11,793 nucleotides of DNA from JBDRNO01 sp043811005 (GTDB taxonomy: Bacteria; Bacteroidota; Bacteroidia; NORP154), in the NCBI GenBank assembly GCA_043811005.1, contig JBDRNO010000258.1, forward strand, positions 1 to 11,793, in the 5' to 3' direction. Below the pieces are notes generated by a model. The model had not been told where the DNA came from. It worked only from the letters and a program-made list of their open reading frames with translations, and searched no databases. This document shows positions 1 through 7,037 of the stretch, one piece after another. Each line of letters opens with the position of its first letter. Position 1 is the stretch's first letter. Made by a program: the position numbers and the translations under genes.

Positions 1-250
1 ATCCTTTCCCAAATGATTGGGTTAATAGTTGCGACAGTGTCGCAACTATCTTTGAACCATATTTAACTTGGTCTGAAGCTTTCAAATCAGTATTAATGAA
101 ATTACCAATACTCCAATACAAAAGTGTTGTTTCTACATTAAGCGAAATAGCTGCCCGTTTTTGGGCATTGCCAATTAGTTTGACAATACCGGCAAAAAGT
201 ATATTGCTGTATTTGGAAAGATGAAGTTCCGTTTTACTTATTTTACTCAT
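1..250 (-). CDS. DUF1016 / YhcG-type PDDEXK nuclease family protein, N-terminal part (runs off left edge)
   Basis: The frame opens with ATG at 250-248 (MSKISKTELHLSKYSNIL) and stays open for 83 codons to the window edge, so the C-terminus is missing. The visible part matches the DUF1016 N-terminal domain: a segment around residues 28-56 containing RAAISLNVETTLLYWSIGNF, then KYGSKIVATLSQLLTQSFGKG. The family pattern is an LLYW-IG stretch followed by YG-x-x-IV-x-x-LS-x-x-L and FG-x-GF. Full-length members are about 330-380 residues and carry a C-terminal PDDEXK nuclease domain that cannot be seen here. They often sit beside type I restriction-modification or other defence genes. The ATG overlaps the stop of an upstream reading frame by 8 bases, a typical coupled arrangement. 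A perfect palindrome lies inside the coding sequence at 25-49. Family assignment is good; the function of these proteins is poorly known. Confidence 0.85.
   Translation of the reverse strand, partial: MSKISKTELHLSKYSNILFAGIVKLIGNAQKRAAISLNVETTLLYWSIGNFINTDLKASDQVKYGSKIVATLSQLLTQSFGKG
25..49. repeat. Perfect palindrome inside the DUF1016 coding sequence
   Basis: Arms of 12 bases (25-36 and 38-49) are exact reverse complements around G37; the core is GTTGCGACA. It falls within codons for the conserved KIVATLSQLL segment. Confidence 0.9.
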
Positions 251-347
251 AGCCCAGTTCAGTTAAAAATGAATTTAATAAAGTTGTTTCGTTTTCTCTT
301 GCTGTTAAGATGGAGTGTAGCGGTGTAGTGTATTTGCCGTGCAGGTG
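243..347 (-). pseudogene. C-terminal tail of a lost gene, overlapping the DUF1016 start
   Basis: Reading on the minus strand in the frame that follows a stop at 350-348, there are 34 sense codons ending in KYTTPLHSIL, then TARENETTLL, then NSFLTELGYE, with TAA at 245-243. The composition looks protein-like. The stop overlaps the DUF1016 start by 8 bases (ATGAGTAA), the usual geometry of co-translated neighbours. There is no start codon and no room for a normal gene, because the same bases are read in another frame as the end of the DUF2779 fragment. I infer it is the last part of a gene once upstream of DUF1016 and since deleted or replaced. I do not recognise the family. Confidence 0.35.
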
Positions 348-603
348 TTACTTCTGACCAATGTTTCCCTTTTAAATATTCAAATCCAATATTGTACACC
401 CAAATATCACCCGGTCGGTCTGTTTCTGAAATTAATTGCCCGATCAGAGCTATCCTTGGGTCGCTGCCGTCAGTTTCAGATAGAAACGCATAATGCTCCA
501 ACTCAGCGTCTTTTTCGGCTAAATAGTGAAGCGAATATTGAAAAGTGTGCATGAATTTTCGCAAACCTGATTGCAACTGTGATAAAATAAAGATTTTATT
601 CAC
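259..603 (-). pseudogene. Truncated DUF2779-like protein fragment
   Basis: This is an open frame of 114 codons beginning at GTG 603-601, with the first ATG at 552-550. Residues 18-80 resemble the core of DUF2779, a nuclease-like domain: HTFQYSLHYLAEKDAELEHY, then FLSETDGSDPR, then a segment ending DRPGDIWVYNIGFE. Family members have QFSLH, a FLA-x-x-x-x-DPR segment and ILVYN-x-x-FEK. Normal proteins are several hundred residues, and the DFET-type start of the domain should precede this segment but is absent. After the FE motif the similarity stops, and the tail (HLNSKRKRNNFIKFIF) is low-complexity and shares DNA with the tail of another lost gene in a different frame. The fragment begins one base after the nifJ stop, so it has no promoter of its own and could only be read through from nifJ. 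Most likely a decayed remnant; a small expressed protein is not excluded. Confidence 0.6.
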
Positions 604-604
604 A

Positions 605-3600
605 TCATAACTGCATCAAAGCTCTGATCCTGTCCCATTTGTCAAGTACAGCTTCTTCAGCCAGGGCTAAGAGTTTAGCTGCATGTTCTTTATCTTCTTT
701 TATCAGGCGGGTGTATCTCGCTTCATTGTATATATAATCCGTTAGTGGTATGGACGGCTCTTTTGAATCCAATGTAAAACGCTGTCCTTTAGGATTTAAA
801 GGGTTGTATCTGTACAATGGCCAGTAGCCGGATTTAACCGCTTTATCCTGTTGCGCTGTACCATACCTTAAATCATAACCATGCTCTATACAGTGAGAAT
901 AAGCGATAATTAATGAGGGTCCGTTGTAATTGTTTGCTTCGTGGATCGCTTTAACTGTTTGAGTATCTTTAGCGCCCATAGCAACTTGTGCCACATATAC
1001 ACTGCCATAAGTAATAGCTTGCATTGCAAGTTCTTTTTTTGGAGTTAGTTTTCCGGAAATGGAAAATTTAGCGCTGGCTCCAAGTGGTGTGGCTTTAGAT
1101 GTTTGTCCGCCTGTATTTGAATATACCTCTGTGTCTAGTACCAGTATATTTACATTCGCACCTGAAGCAAGCACATGGTCAAGTCCCCCATAGCCGATAT
1201 CATAAGCCCATCCGTCACCACCAATTATCCAAATGGATTTTTCACAGAGATTATCGGCAAACAAAGCCAATTGTTTTGCATCAGGAGTGTCAATACTCTT
1301 AATCCGCTTAAGTAGTTCTTCTACATCCTGCTTTATCTTGTGTCTTCCTTCTTCAGTACTTTCCCCATTACCGGACATGCAGGCACCGTATATACTTTCA
1401 ACCAAATCTGCCCCGACCTCATCTTTCATCTTCATCAAATATCCAAGTGCTTTTTCACGTTTACTGTTAACTGCCAGCCGGAAGCCCAAACCAAATTCGG
1501 CATTGTCTTCAAATAATGAATTAGACCAGGTAGGGCCTCTGCCTTGAGAATTTACACACCAGGGAGTAGTAGGCAGATTTCCGCCATAGATTGATGAGCA
1601 ACCTGTTGCATTGGTTATGATCATTTCATCACCGAATAATTGTGTGATAAGCTTTAGATATGGCGTTTCACCGCAGGCGCCACATGCTCCCGAAAATTCA
1701 AACAATGGTTGCAGTAACTGTGAACCTTTAACGGTTGTACTTTTTATTCGTGTTCTGTCAATTTCAGGTATTTGAAGGAAGAAATTCCAGTTTTCACGTT
1801 CTGTTTCCCTTAAAGGCAACTGGGTAACCATGTTAATGCCTTTGTGGATTTCCTGTGTTTTGCTCTTGCCGGGACAGACCTCTACACATATACTACACCC
1901 GGTACAATCTTCTACAGCTACCTGCAAGGTATATGCTTCTTTTTCTTTGTCAAAATCTTTCCCTATGGGGTTGTAGGATTTAAAAGTTTCAGGTGCATCT
2001 TTCAGAAGGTTTTTGTCATACACCTTTGCCCTGATGGCTGCATGAGGACATATAAGGACACATTTATTGCATTGCGTGCAGACTTCTTCATCCCATTGAG
2101 GAACAATATCAGCAATGTTTCTTTTTTCCCATTGAGTAGTAGCGGTTGGATAAGTGCCATCTGTAGGGAATGCACTGACCGGAAGCTCGTCCCCTTTACC
2201 TGCCATTATTTTAGCCAGCGTATTTTTTACAAAAGCGGGGGCTTTGTCAGATACTATATCCTCCTGCATGATAATACTGCTTATCTCTTTGGGATAATCT
2301 ATTTTATGTAAATTTGAAACAGCTTTATCAACAGCATCAAAGTTCATTTTAACTACTGACTCTCCCTTGTGGCTGTATGTTTTTTCAATAGCATTCTTGA
2401 TCTTTCCTATGGCTTCATCCTGAGGCAGAATTCCGGAAATAGCAAAAAAGCAGGTTTGCAGGATGGTATTAAGACGTGTTCCTAAATTAGCTTCCCTTGC
2501 CACTTTGGTTGCATCAATCACATAAAATTCCAGCTCTTTTTCAATGATCTGTTCCTGTACTTTTTTTGGAATATTATTCCATACCTCATCAGGCGGATAA
2601 GGGGAGTTGAGCAGGAATATTGCGCCCTGTTTTGCTTTATTCAGGACATCATATCTTTGCAGGAAATTGAATTGATGACAGGCAATAAAACCTGCACAAG
2701 ATACAAGATATGATGAGTGGATGGGCTTATTACCGAAACGCAGGTGCGATATGGTTAAGGCGCCTGCTTTTTTTGAGTCATAAACAAAATATCCCTGCAC
2801 GTAATTGTCAGTTGTTTCTCCAATTATCTTGATGGAATTTTTATTGGCGCTAACCGTTCCATCTGCACCAAGTCCGTAAAACATTCCGCAAAAGCCATCT
2901 TCATCAAGTATGAAATCAGGATCATAATTCAGGCTTGTATTGGTAATGTCATCATGTATTCCGATAGTAAAGTGGTTTTTGGGAGATTCCTTTTTCAGTT
3001 CGTCAAACACTCCTTTTACCATAGCTGGAGTGAATTCCTTTGAAGAAAGGCCATATCGTCCTCCCGTTATTTTAGGTAGCCGGTCACGTTGATCTGCTGC
3101 TTCAACAAAAGCGCTAATGATCTCCTGATACAGCGGTTCTCCAATTGCTCCTGGTTCTTTGGTCCTGTCCAAGACAGCAATTTTATTAACAGTTGAAGGA
3201 ACAACGCTAATAAAATCACTTATAGAAAAAGGACGGAATAAACGGACATTTACAAAACCCACTTTTTCATCCTGGGTATTCAAATATTTAACCGTTTCTG
3301 CTACGGGGCCTGTTCCAGATCCCATTATTACAATAATTCTTTCAGCTTCAGGATGGCCTGTATAATCGAAGAGTTGATATTTTCTGCCGGTCAAACTGGC
3401 AAATTGCTCCATTGTCTCTTTAACGATACCGGGCGTTTTGGTATAGTATTCATTAATAGTTTCCCTACCCTGGAAAAATACATCCGGGTTTTGTGCGGTT
3501 CCTCTTATTATAGGATTTTTGGGATTTAAGCACCTTTTCCTGAATTCCAAAACTGCCTCTTCATCAATCATTTCGCGAATAGTTTCATCGGGGATTAGGT

Positions 3601-4150
3601 CAATTTTGCTGATTTCATGTGAAGTCCTGAAGCCGTCAAAAATATGCAGAAATGGAACTCGTGATTTCAAAGTTGCCGAATGAGCAATCATTGCCATATC
3701 CATCACTTCCTGAACATTGCCGGAAAACAACATGGCAAAACCGGTTGAGCGTGTAGCCATCACATCCGAATGGTCGCCAAAAATAGACAAGGCATGGGTG
3801 GCAATAGTCCTTGCGGAAATATGAATGACAGCAGGATTTAATTCCCCTGCAATTTTGAACATATTGGGGATCATCAACAAAAGACCCTGTGAAGCAGTGA
3901 ATGTAGTGGTTAAAGCCCCTCCCTGCAAAGCGCCATGTACTGTTCCTGAGGCACCGCCTTCACTTTGCAGCTCAATTACTTTTGGTACATTTCCCCAGAT
4001 ATTTTTTCTGCCCTGTGATGACCACAGGTCAACAAATTCGCCCATTGGTGAAGCAGGTGTAATGGGATAAATAGCACAAACTTCATTTGTTTTATGAGCA
4101 ATATATGAAGCGGCTTCGTTTCCGTCAATGATTAGTTTTGAATTTTTCAT
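605..4150 (-). CDS. nifJ: Pyruvate:ferredoxin (flavodoxin) oxidoreductase, single-chain
   Basis: This cytoplasmic enzyme oxidatively decarboxylates pyruvate with CoA to acetyl-CoA, CO2 and reduced ferredoxin, using TPP and three [4Fe-4S] clusters. At 1181 residues it has the normal single-chain length and domain order. The pyruvate-binding N-terminal domain has YPITP at 28-32, E64 in ELQSEGG and R114 in SARTIATH, matching the residues that contact TPP and pyruvate in the Desulfovibrio africanus enzyme. The gamma domain spans roughly 415-630. The two-cluster ferredoxin domain has Cys 691, 694, 697, 701 and Cys 749, 752, 755, 759. The TPP domain has GDGWAYDIGYGG from 978 and SNTGGQ at 1011-1016. 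The proximal cluster ligands are C823, C826, C851 and C1087. No key residue is missing. The gene is divergent from had, and its stop lies one base from a DUF2779 remnant, leaving no obvious terminator. It may feed ferredoxin to ring reduction or simply serve fermentation. Confidence 0.97.
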   Translation of the reverse strand: MKNSKLIIDGNEAASYIAHKTNEVCAIYPITPASPMGEFVDLWSSQGRKNIWGNVPKVIELQSEGGASGTVHGALQGGALTTTFTASQGLLLMIPNMFKIAGELNPAVIHISARTIATHALSIFGDHSDVMATRSTGFAMLFSGNVQEVMDMAMIAHSATLKSRVPFLHIFDGFRTSHEISKIDLIPDETIREMIDEEAVLEFRKRCLNPKNPIIRGTAQNPDVFFQGRETINEYYTKTPGIVKETMEQFASLTGRKYQLFDYTGHPEAERIIVIMGSGTGPVAETVKYLNTQDEKVGFVNVRLFRPFSISDFISVVPSTVNKIAVLDRTKEPGAIGEPLYQEIISAFVEAADQRDRLPKITGGRYGLSSKEFTPAMVKGVFDELKKESPKNHFTIGIHDDITNTSLNYDPDFILDEDGFCGMFYGLGADGTVSANKNSIKIIGETTDNYVQGYFVYDSKKAGALTISHLRFGNKPIHSSYLVSCAGFIACHQFNFLQRYDVLNKAKQGAIFLLNSPYPPDEVWNNIPKKVQEQIIEKELEFYVIDATKVAREANLGTRLNTILQTCFFAISGILPQDEAIGKIKNAIEKTYSHKGESVVKMNFDAVDKAVSNLHKIDYPKEISSIIMQEDIVSDKAPAFVKNTLAKIMAGKGDELPVSAFPTDGTYPTATTQWEKRNIADIVPQWDEEVCTQCNKCVLICPHAAIRAKVYDKNLLKDAPETFKSYNPIGKDFDKEKEAYTLQVAVEDCTGCSICVEVCPGKSKTQEIHKGINMVTQLPLRETERENWNFFLQIPEIDRTRIKSTTVKGSQLLQPLFEFSGACGACGETPYLKLITQLFGDEMIITNATGCSSIYGGNLPTTPWCVNSQGRGPTWSNSLFEDNAEFGLGFRLAVNSKREKALGYLMKMKDEVGADLVESIYGACMSGNGESTEEGRHKIKQDVEELLKRIKSIDTPDAKQLALFADNLCEKSIWIIGGDGWAYDIGYGGLDHVLASGANVNILVLDTEVYSNTGGQTSKATPLGASAKFSISGKLTPKKELAMQAITYGSVYVAQVAMGAKDTQTVKAIHEANNYNGPSLIIAYSHCIEHGYDLRYGTAQQDKAVKSGYWPLYRYNPLNPKGQRFTLDSKEPSIPLTDYIYNEARYTRLIKEDKEHAAKLLALAEEAVLDKWDRIRALMQL

Positions 4151-4204
4151 AAAGCGATAAATATTTTAGAACATTACTTTGTAAATTGATTAAAAAGAAA
4201 TATA

Positions 4205-4313
4205 GCCACTAATTTTCACGAATTAACACTAATAGTTACTGTTTGACAACTTAACATTTTTTTTAAAAATATTTTTTATGTGAAAATTCGTGTAAATTAG
4301 TGTAATTAGTGGC
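4205..4313. repeat. Imperfect inverted repeat built from ~10-nt CAC(T/G)AATT units
   Basis: The left arm reads as three 10-nt units from 4207: CACTAATTTT, CACGAATTAA, CACTAATAGT. The right arm, on the opposite strand from 4311 downwards, reads CACTAATTA, CACTAATTTA, CACGAATTTT. Both arms start with GCCACTAATT (4205-4214 and the complement of 4304-4313). A spacer of about 40 bases dominated by T and A lies between them. The element would form a hairpin in the 5' leader of nifJ if that promoter lies further upstream. It may be a dispersed non-coding repeat. Confidence 0.75.
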
Positions 4314-4357
4314 AAAACATTAAAATTTCGATACAATAAATTAAATTGTTATATGAT
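4314..4357 (+). repeat. First copy of a ~44-nt direct repeat (had-leader-like)
   Basis: The copy begins AAAACATTAAAATTTCGATA and continues through an ATTAAATT core to TTATATGATG. It aligns over its whole length, with a few substitutions and one or two gaps, with 4593-4639, the segment directly before and including the had start codon. It starts exactly where the inverted repeat ends. The copies lie 279 bases apart. It suggests a duplication of a promoter-proximal or leader segment. Confidence 0.6.
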
Positions 4358-4414
4358 GATTTGAGTTGTTGATGGTACGATTCGATATGGCTTAATCATC
4401 GTTCTACAAAATTA

Positions 4415-4426
4415 ACAAATTTACCA
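4415..4426 (-). promoter_or_regulatory. Possible nifJ promoter -7 element (TAAATTTG)
   Basis: On the minus strand this reads TGGTAAATTTGT and contains TAAATTTG, which fits the Bacteroidota -7 consensus TAnnTTTG. An identical 12-mer on the plus strand at 4512-4523 faces the other way. I see no clear -33 TTG at the expected distance, so this is only a candidate. If used, it would give nifJ a leader of about 260 bases containing the inverted repeat. Confidence 0.3.
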
Positions 4427-4511
4427 GTACAAAAAAACCTATTCCATTCTAAATATTTATGATTAATGTTATGATTACTTGAGAAAAATATATAAAAACC
4501 TAAAATTATTA

Positions 4512-4523
4512 TGGTAAATTTGT
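4512..4523 (+). promoter_or_regulatory. Possible had-oah-dch promoter -7 element (TAAATTTG)
   Basis: TGGTAAATTTGT on the plus strand contains TAAATTTG (4515-4522), fitting the Bacteroidota -7 consensus. It is the exact reverse complement of 4415-4426, so the two boxes point outward at the two divergent genes. No good -33 element is visible at the usual distance. The implied leader of about 105-110 bases would include the GGACATAAC repeats and the leader repeat. The same pair could equally be an operator bound by one regulator. Confidence 0.3.
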
Positions 4524-4537
4524 GATTTCTTTATAAG

Positions 4538-4563
4538 GGACATAACTAAATAAAGGACATAAC
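4538..4563 (+). repeat. Direct repeat pair GGACATAAC
   Basis: GGACATAAC occurs at 4538-4546 and again at 4555-4563, a 17-base period, each copy preceded by A-rich bases. The pair sits between the candidate promoter box and the had start. Such tandem half-sites can be regulator binding sites, but nothing else supports that here. Confidence 0.4.
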
Positions 4564-4592
4564 ATAGTAAATTGTTAAAAATAAATTTTACT

Positions 4593-4639
4593 AAAACATT
4601 AAAATCCCGATACTAATTTAATTAAATTTTTTATTATGG
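4593..4639 (+). repeat. Second copy of the ~44-nt direct repeat, ending at the had start
   Basis: The copy begins AAAACATTAAAATCCCGATA and ends in TTATTATGGA, the last bases being the had start codon and codon 2. It matches 4314-4357. The 5' part is nearly identical (TTTCG versus TCCCG); the 3' part differs in the A/T run. It forms the immediate ribosome-binding region of had and lacks a Shine-Dalgarno sequence. Confidence 0.6.
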
Positions 4640-5700
4640 AGAACAATAAAATGTATTCATGGCAAATGACAGAGCTTAAAAAAGAATTTAAGCTAACAGT
4701 AAAGCCCATACCTGAATTAAAAGATGGTGAGGCATTGATAAAAGTTGCCGGTTGTGGCGTATGTCATACAGACCTCAGTTTCTGGTATTTCGGAGTGCCT
4801 ACAAAGCATGAGTTACCTCTAACGCTGGGACATGAGATCAGCGGAACAGTAGTTCAAGGATCTGAACAATGGCTTAATAAGGAAGTCATAATTCCTGCTG
4901 TTTTACCTTGCGGTGAATGTGAATTGTGTAAAAGAGGAAGGAGTAATATTTGTCAGAATCAGTTGATGCCCGGAAATGATTTTGATGGCGGATTTGCTTC
5001 ACACGTTATAGTTCCATCTAAATACCTATGCCCTGTGCCTGATAATGTACTTGAAAAATATTCATTAAAACAATTATCAGTAATTGCGGATGCTGTTTCA
5101 ACTCCTTACCAGGTAGTAAGAAAATCCGAATTGGAATCTGGGGATTTTGCAATAGTCATTGGGGTAGGCGGAATAGGGATATACGGTGCACAAATAGCCA
5201 GGATCATGGGAGCAAAAGTGCTGGCGCTTGATATTGATGATGAAAAGCTGGAAATAGCCAGAAATAATGGCATAGATGCTACTTTAAATATTAAAGGGCT
5301 TGATATAAAAGCAATAAAGACAAAAGTAAAGGAAATTGCAAAAGAGATAGGAACTCCACGATATGGATGGAAAATATTTGAGATGACGGGCACCAAACCC
5401 GGTCAGGAGCTGGCATTTGCCCTGCTTAGCTTTGCATCCACATTATCAATAGTAGGATTTACAATGGATAAGCTTGAAGTGAGATTAAGCAATATAATGG
5501 CATTTGATGCCAAATTGATCGGCACCTGGGGATGCATGCCCGAACTATACCCTGAGATTGTTGATCTGGTTGCTGAAGATAAGATAAACCTCAATCAGTT
5601 CATCCAAACATTTCCCATGTCAAAAATTAACGAGATATTTAAAAACACCCTGGATCATAAATATACCAAGCGTTCGGTATTAGTGCCTGATTTTGAGTAA
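4636..5700 (+). CDS. had: 6-hydroxycyclohex-1-ene-1-carbonyl-CoA dehydrogenase (Had / BamQ)
   Basis: This zinc-dependent NAD+ alcohol dehydrogenase oxidises 6-hydroxycyclohex-1-ene-1-carbonyl-CoA to the 6-oxo compound in the lower benzoyl-CoA pathway. At 354 residues it has the family length. Catalytic zinc residues are visible in GCGVCHTD (C43) and GHE (H66, E67). The structural zinc site is C92, C95, C98, C106. The Rossmann glycine motif is GVGGIG from 176, and D199 at the end of the next strand favours NAD over NADP. Stretches that set Had apart from general alcohol dehydrogenases are present: MPGNDFDGGFASHV, ADAVSTPYQ, WKIFEMTG, and VGFTMDKLEVRLSN followed by GTWGC. The identification rests on remembered Thauera Had. 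The start at 4636 is the first ATG; a second at 4651 has GGAG nine bases upstream and could also serve. It is followed 48 bases later by oah, so the two are probably one transcript. Confidence 0.93.
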   Translation: MENNKMYSWQMTELKKEFKLTVKPIPELKDGEALIKVAGCGVCHTDLSFWYFGVPTKHELPLTLGHEISGTVVQGSEQWLNKEVIIPAVLPCGECELCKRGRSNICQNQLMPGNDFDGGFASHVIVPSKYLCPVPDNVLEKYSLKQLSVIADAVSTPYQVVRKSELESGDFAIVIGVGGIGIYGAQIARIMGAKVLALDIDDEKLEIARNNGIDATLNIKGLDIKAIKTKVKEIAKEIGTPRYGWKIFEMTGTKPGQELAFALLSFASTLSIVGFTMDKLEVRLSNIMAFDAKLIGTWGCMPELYPEIVDLVAEDKINLNQFIQTFPMSKINEIFKNTLDHKYTKRSVLVPDFE

Positions 5701-5748
5701 AATATTTTCAAATAGAATAAATCCAAAAATTAATTAAAACTATAAACT

Positions 5749-6849
5749 ATGGAACTAAAAGATCACAATTTAATGGACGTTGATTACAAAGAGATCATTT
5801 TTGAAAAGCGTCCTTGCCTTGACGTTGAAGGCAATCCTATTGAGGGAATATTCAATGCATGGATTATCCTAGATAATCCTGAGCAGTTTAACTCTTATAC
5901 CACACAGATGGTGAAAGAGGTGATCCTTGCTTTTCGCGAAGCATCCAATGACAGGAGTGTGAATGCCATTGTATTCACAGCAGTTGGAGATAAAGCTTTC
6001 TGCACCGGCGGCAATACCAAGGAATACGCTGAGTATTATGCCGGTAATCCGCAAGAGTATAAACAGTATATGCGATTATTTAACGATATGGTTTCTACCA
6101 TTCTGATGAGTGATAAGCCGGTGATATGCAGGGTTAATGGTATGCGAATAGCAGGTGGACAGGAGATAGGAATGGCGTGTGATTTCACTATAGCACAAGA
6201 CCTGGCGCGTTTCGGGCAAGCCGGACCAAGACATGGAAGCGCTCCGGATGGCGGTTCAACAGATTTCCTTCATTTATTCGTTGGTGTGGAACGGGCTATG
6301 TTCTCATGCACGGTTTGCGAACCCTGGTCGGCTCACGAAGCATTTCGCCATGGCTTGGTAACTGAAATTGTTCCTGCACTGAAAGTTGATGGGAATTTTA
6401 TCCCTAATCCATTGGTAAGAACAGATAAGTGGGTAAGTCCCAGTACCGGAGAAATTATATACGGAATGCCTAAGAAAGGGGAGGCATTAAAAGAGGGGAA
6501 AGAAGTATTGAAATCAGGGGAAGTGGACCTCTCATTATTAGATGAAGCGGTTAATAGGATGTGTACCAAGCTATTGTATACATTCCCGAATTGCCTGGCT
6601 AAAACCCTCAATTCTGTCAGAAAGAAAAAATTAGAGCACTGGGATAAAAACAAAGAAAGTAACAGGGATTGGTTAGGACTGAATATGATGACCGAAGCCA
6701 AGGCAGGATTCCAGGCATTTAATGATGGCCCCAAAGGTAACAGGGAGGTTGATTTTGTTAAAATGCGGCAAATGCTTTCTCTAGGTCATGAATGGAATGA
6801 TGAGATGATCCGGGCAATTTCACCGCAGTATCAGGAAGTTAAGTCATGA
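5749..6849 (+). CDS. oah: 6-oxocyclohex-1-ene-1-carbonyl-CoA hydrolase (Oah / BamA)
   Basis: This crotonase-superfamily enzyme adds water to 6-oxocyclohex-1-ene-1-carbonyl-CoA and hydrolytically opens the ring to 3-hydroxypimelyl-CoA. The gene is the standard marker for anaerobic aromatic degraders. At 366 residues the length is normal. The family signatures are nearly unbroken: FEKRPC at 18-23, QFNSYTTQMVKEVIL from 46, AFCTGGNTKEYAEYYAGNPQ at 83-102 (first oxyanion element), VICRVNGMRIAGGQEIGMAC from 125 (second), FGQAGPRHGSAPDGGSTDFL at 155-174, and KLEHWDKNKESNRDW then LNMMTEAKAGFQAFN near the C-terminus. These set it apart from ordinary enoyl-CoA hydratases of about 260 residues. The start follows an A/T leader with no Shine-Dalgarno. 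It lies 48 bases after had and 188 before dch, with a hairpin in the second gap. I see no lesion. Confidence 0.96.
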   Translation: MELKDHNLMDVDYKEIIFEKRPCLDVEGNPIEGIFNAWIILDNPEQFNSYTTQMVKEVILAFREASNDRSVNAIVFTAVGDKAFCTGGNTKEYAEYYAGNPQEYKQYMRLFNDMVSTILMSDKPVICRVNGMRIAGGQEIGMACDFTIAQDLARFGQAGPRHGSAPDGGSTDFLHLFVGVERAMFSCTVCEPWSAHEAFRHGLVTEIVPALKVDGNFIPNPLVRTDKWVSPSTGEIIYGMPKKGEALKEGKEVLKSGEVDLSLLDEAVNRMCTKLLYTFPNCLAKTLNSVRKKKLEHWDKNKESNRDWLGLNMMTEAKAGFQAFNDGPKGNREVDFVKMRQMLSLGHEWNDEMIRAISPQYQEVKS

Positions 6850-6904
6850 TTTTTTTAAATTCAAGTTTGAGTCTCCTCCAAAAAGAATTTTTTGCTATAA
6901 TATC

Positions 6905-6972
6905 GGAATAATGGAATGGTGGAATGATGGAATAATGGGATTTTACAACATTCCATTATTCCATCATTCCAT
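6905..6972. repeat. Hairpin of mirrored 8-nt GGAATNNT tandem units
   Basis: From 6905 the plus strand reads four consecutive 8-nt units: GGAATAAT, GGAATGGT, GGAATGAT, GGAATAAT. After a short spacer the minus strand carries three: GGAATGAT, GGAATAAT, GGAATGTT (complement of 6947-6970). The best pairing is 6920-6941 with 6950-6971, about 22 base pairs with one G-T wobble and an 8-base loop. It lies about 70 bases after the oah stop and 67 before dch. It could attenuate or stabilise the transcript between the two genes, though no U-run follows. It resembles dispersed palindromic repeats more than a designed terminator. Confidence 0.8.
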
Positions 6973-7037
6973 AGAAGATGACTTTTTGGAATGATCCCAA
7001 GCTTTAATAAAGCAATTTAACATTAACGAAATTAATC

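Larger units (their letters stand above)
4151..4635. other. Divergent intergenic region, nifJ / had, repeat-rich
   Basis: These 485 very AT-rich bases separate the starts of nifJ and had, and no reading frame in them looks coding. From left to right the stretch holds a long imperfect inverted repeat (4205-4313), a first copy of the had leader (4314-4357), two outward-facing 12-nt boxes that resemble Bacteroidota promoters (4415-4426 and 4512-4523), a pair of GGACATAAC direct repeats (4538-4563), and a second leader copy running into the had ATG (4593-4639). It presumably contains the promoters for both transcripts. Confidence 0.8.

Noticed and set aside
1099..2311. Several plus-strand open frames inside nifJ (e.g. 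1844-2311, 1233-1547).
   Set aside because: They lie wholly within the intact, well-matched nifJ coding sequence on the other strand and show no recognisable domain; they are shadow frames.
4636..4653. Shine-Dalgarno GGAG inside had codons 1-3 pointing to a start at the second ATG (4651).
   Set aside because: The other metabolic genes here start without Shine-Dalgarno, so GGAG is probably coincidental; the first ATG is kept, with the second noted as an alternative.
4205..6972. Short regularly spaced repeats as a possible CRISPR array.
   Set aside because: Units are 8-10 nt, directly adjacent without spacers, and inverted in the second half; there are no cas genes nearby.
6850..7037. TATAAT-like string near 6894 as a separate promoter for dch.
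   Set aside because: The motif does not fit the Bacteroidota promoter pattern and no partner element lies at suitable spacing; in AT-rich DNA it is expected by chance.
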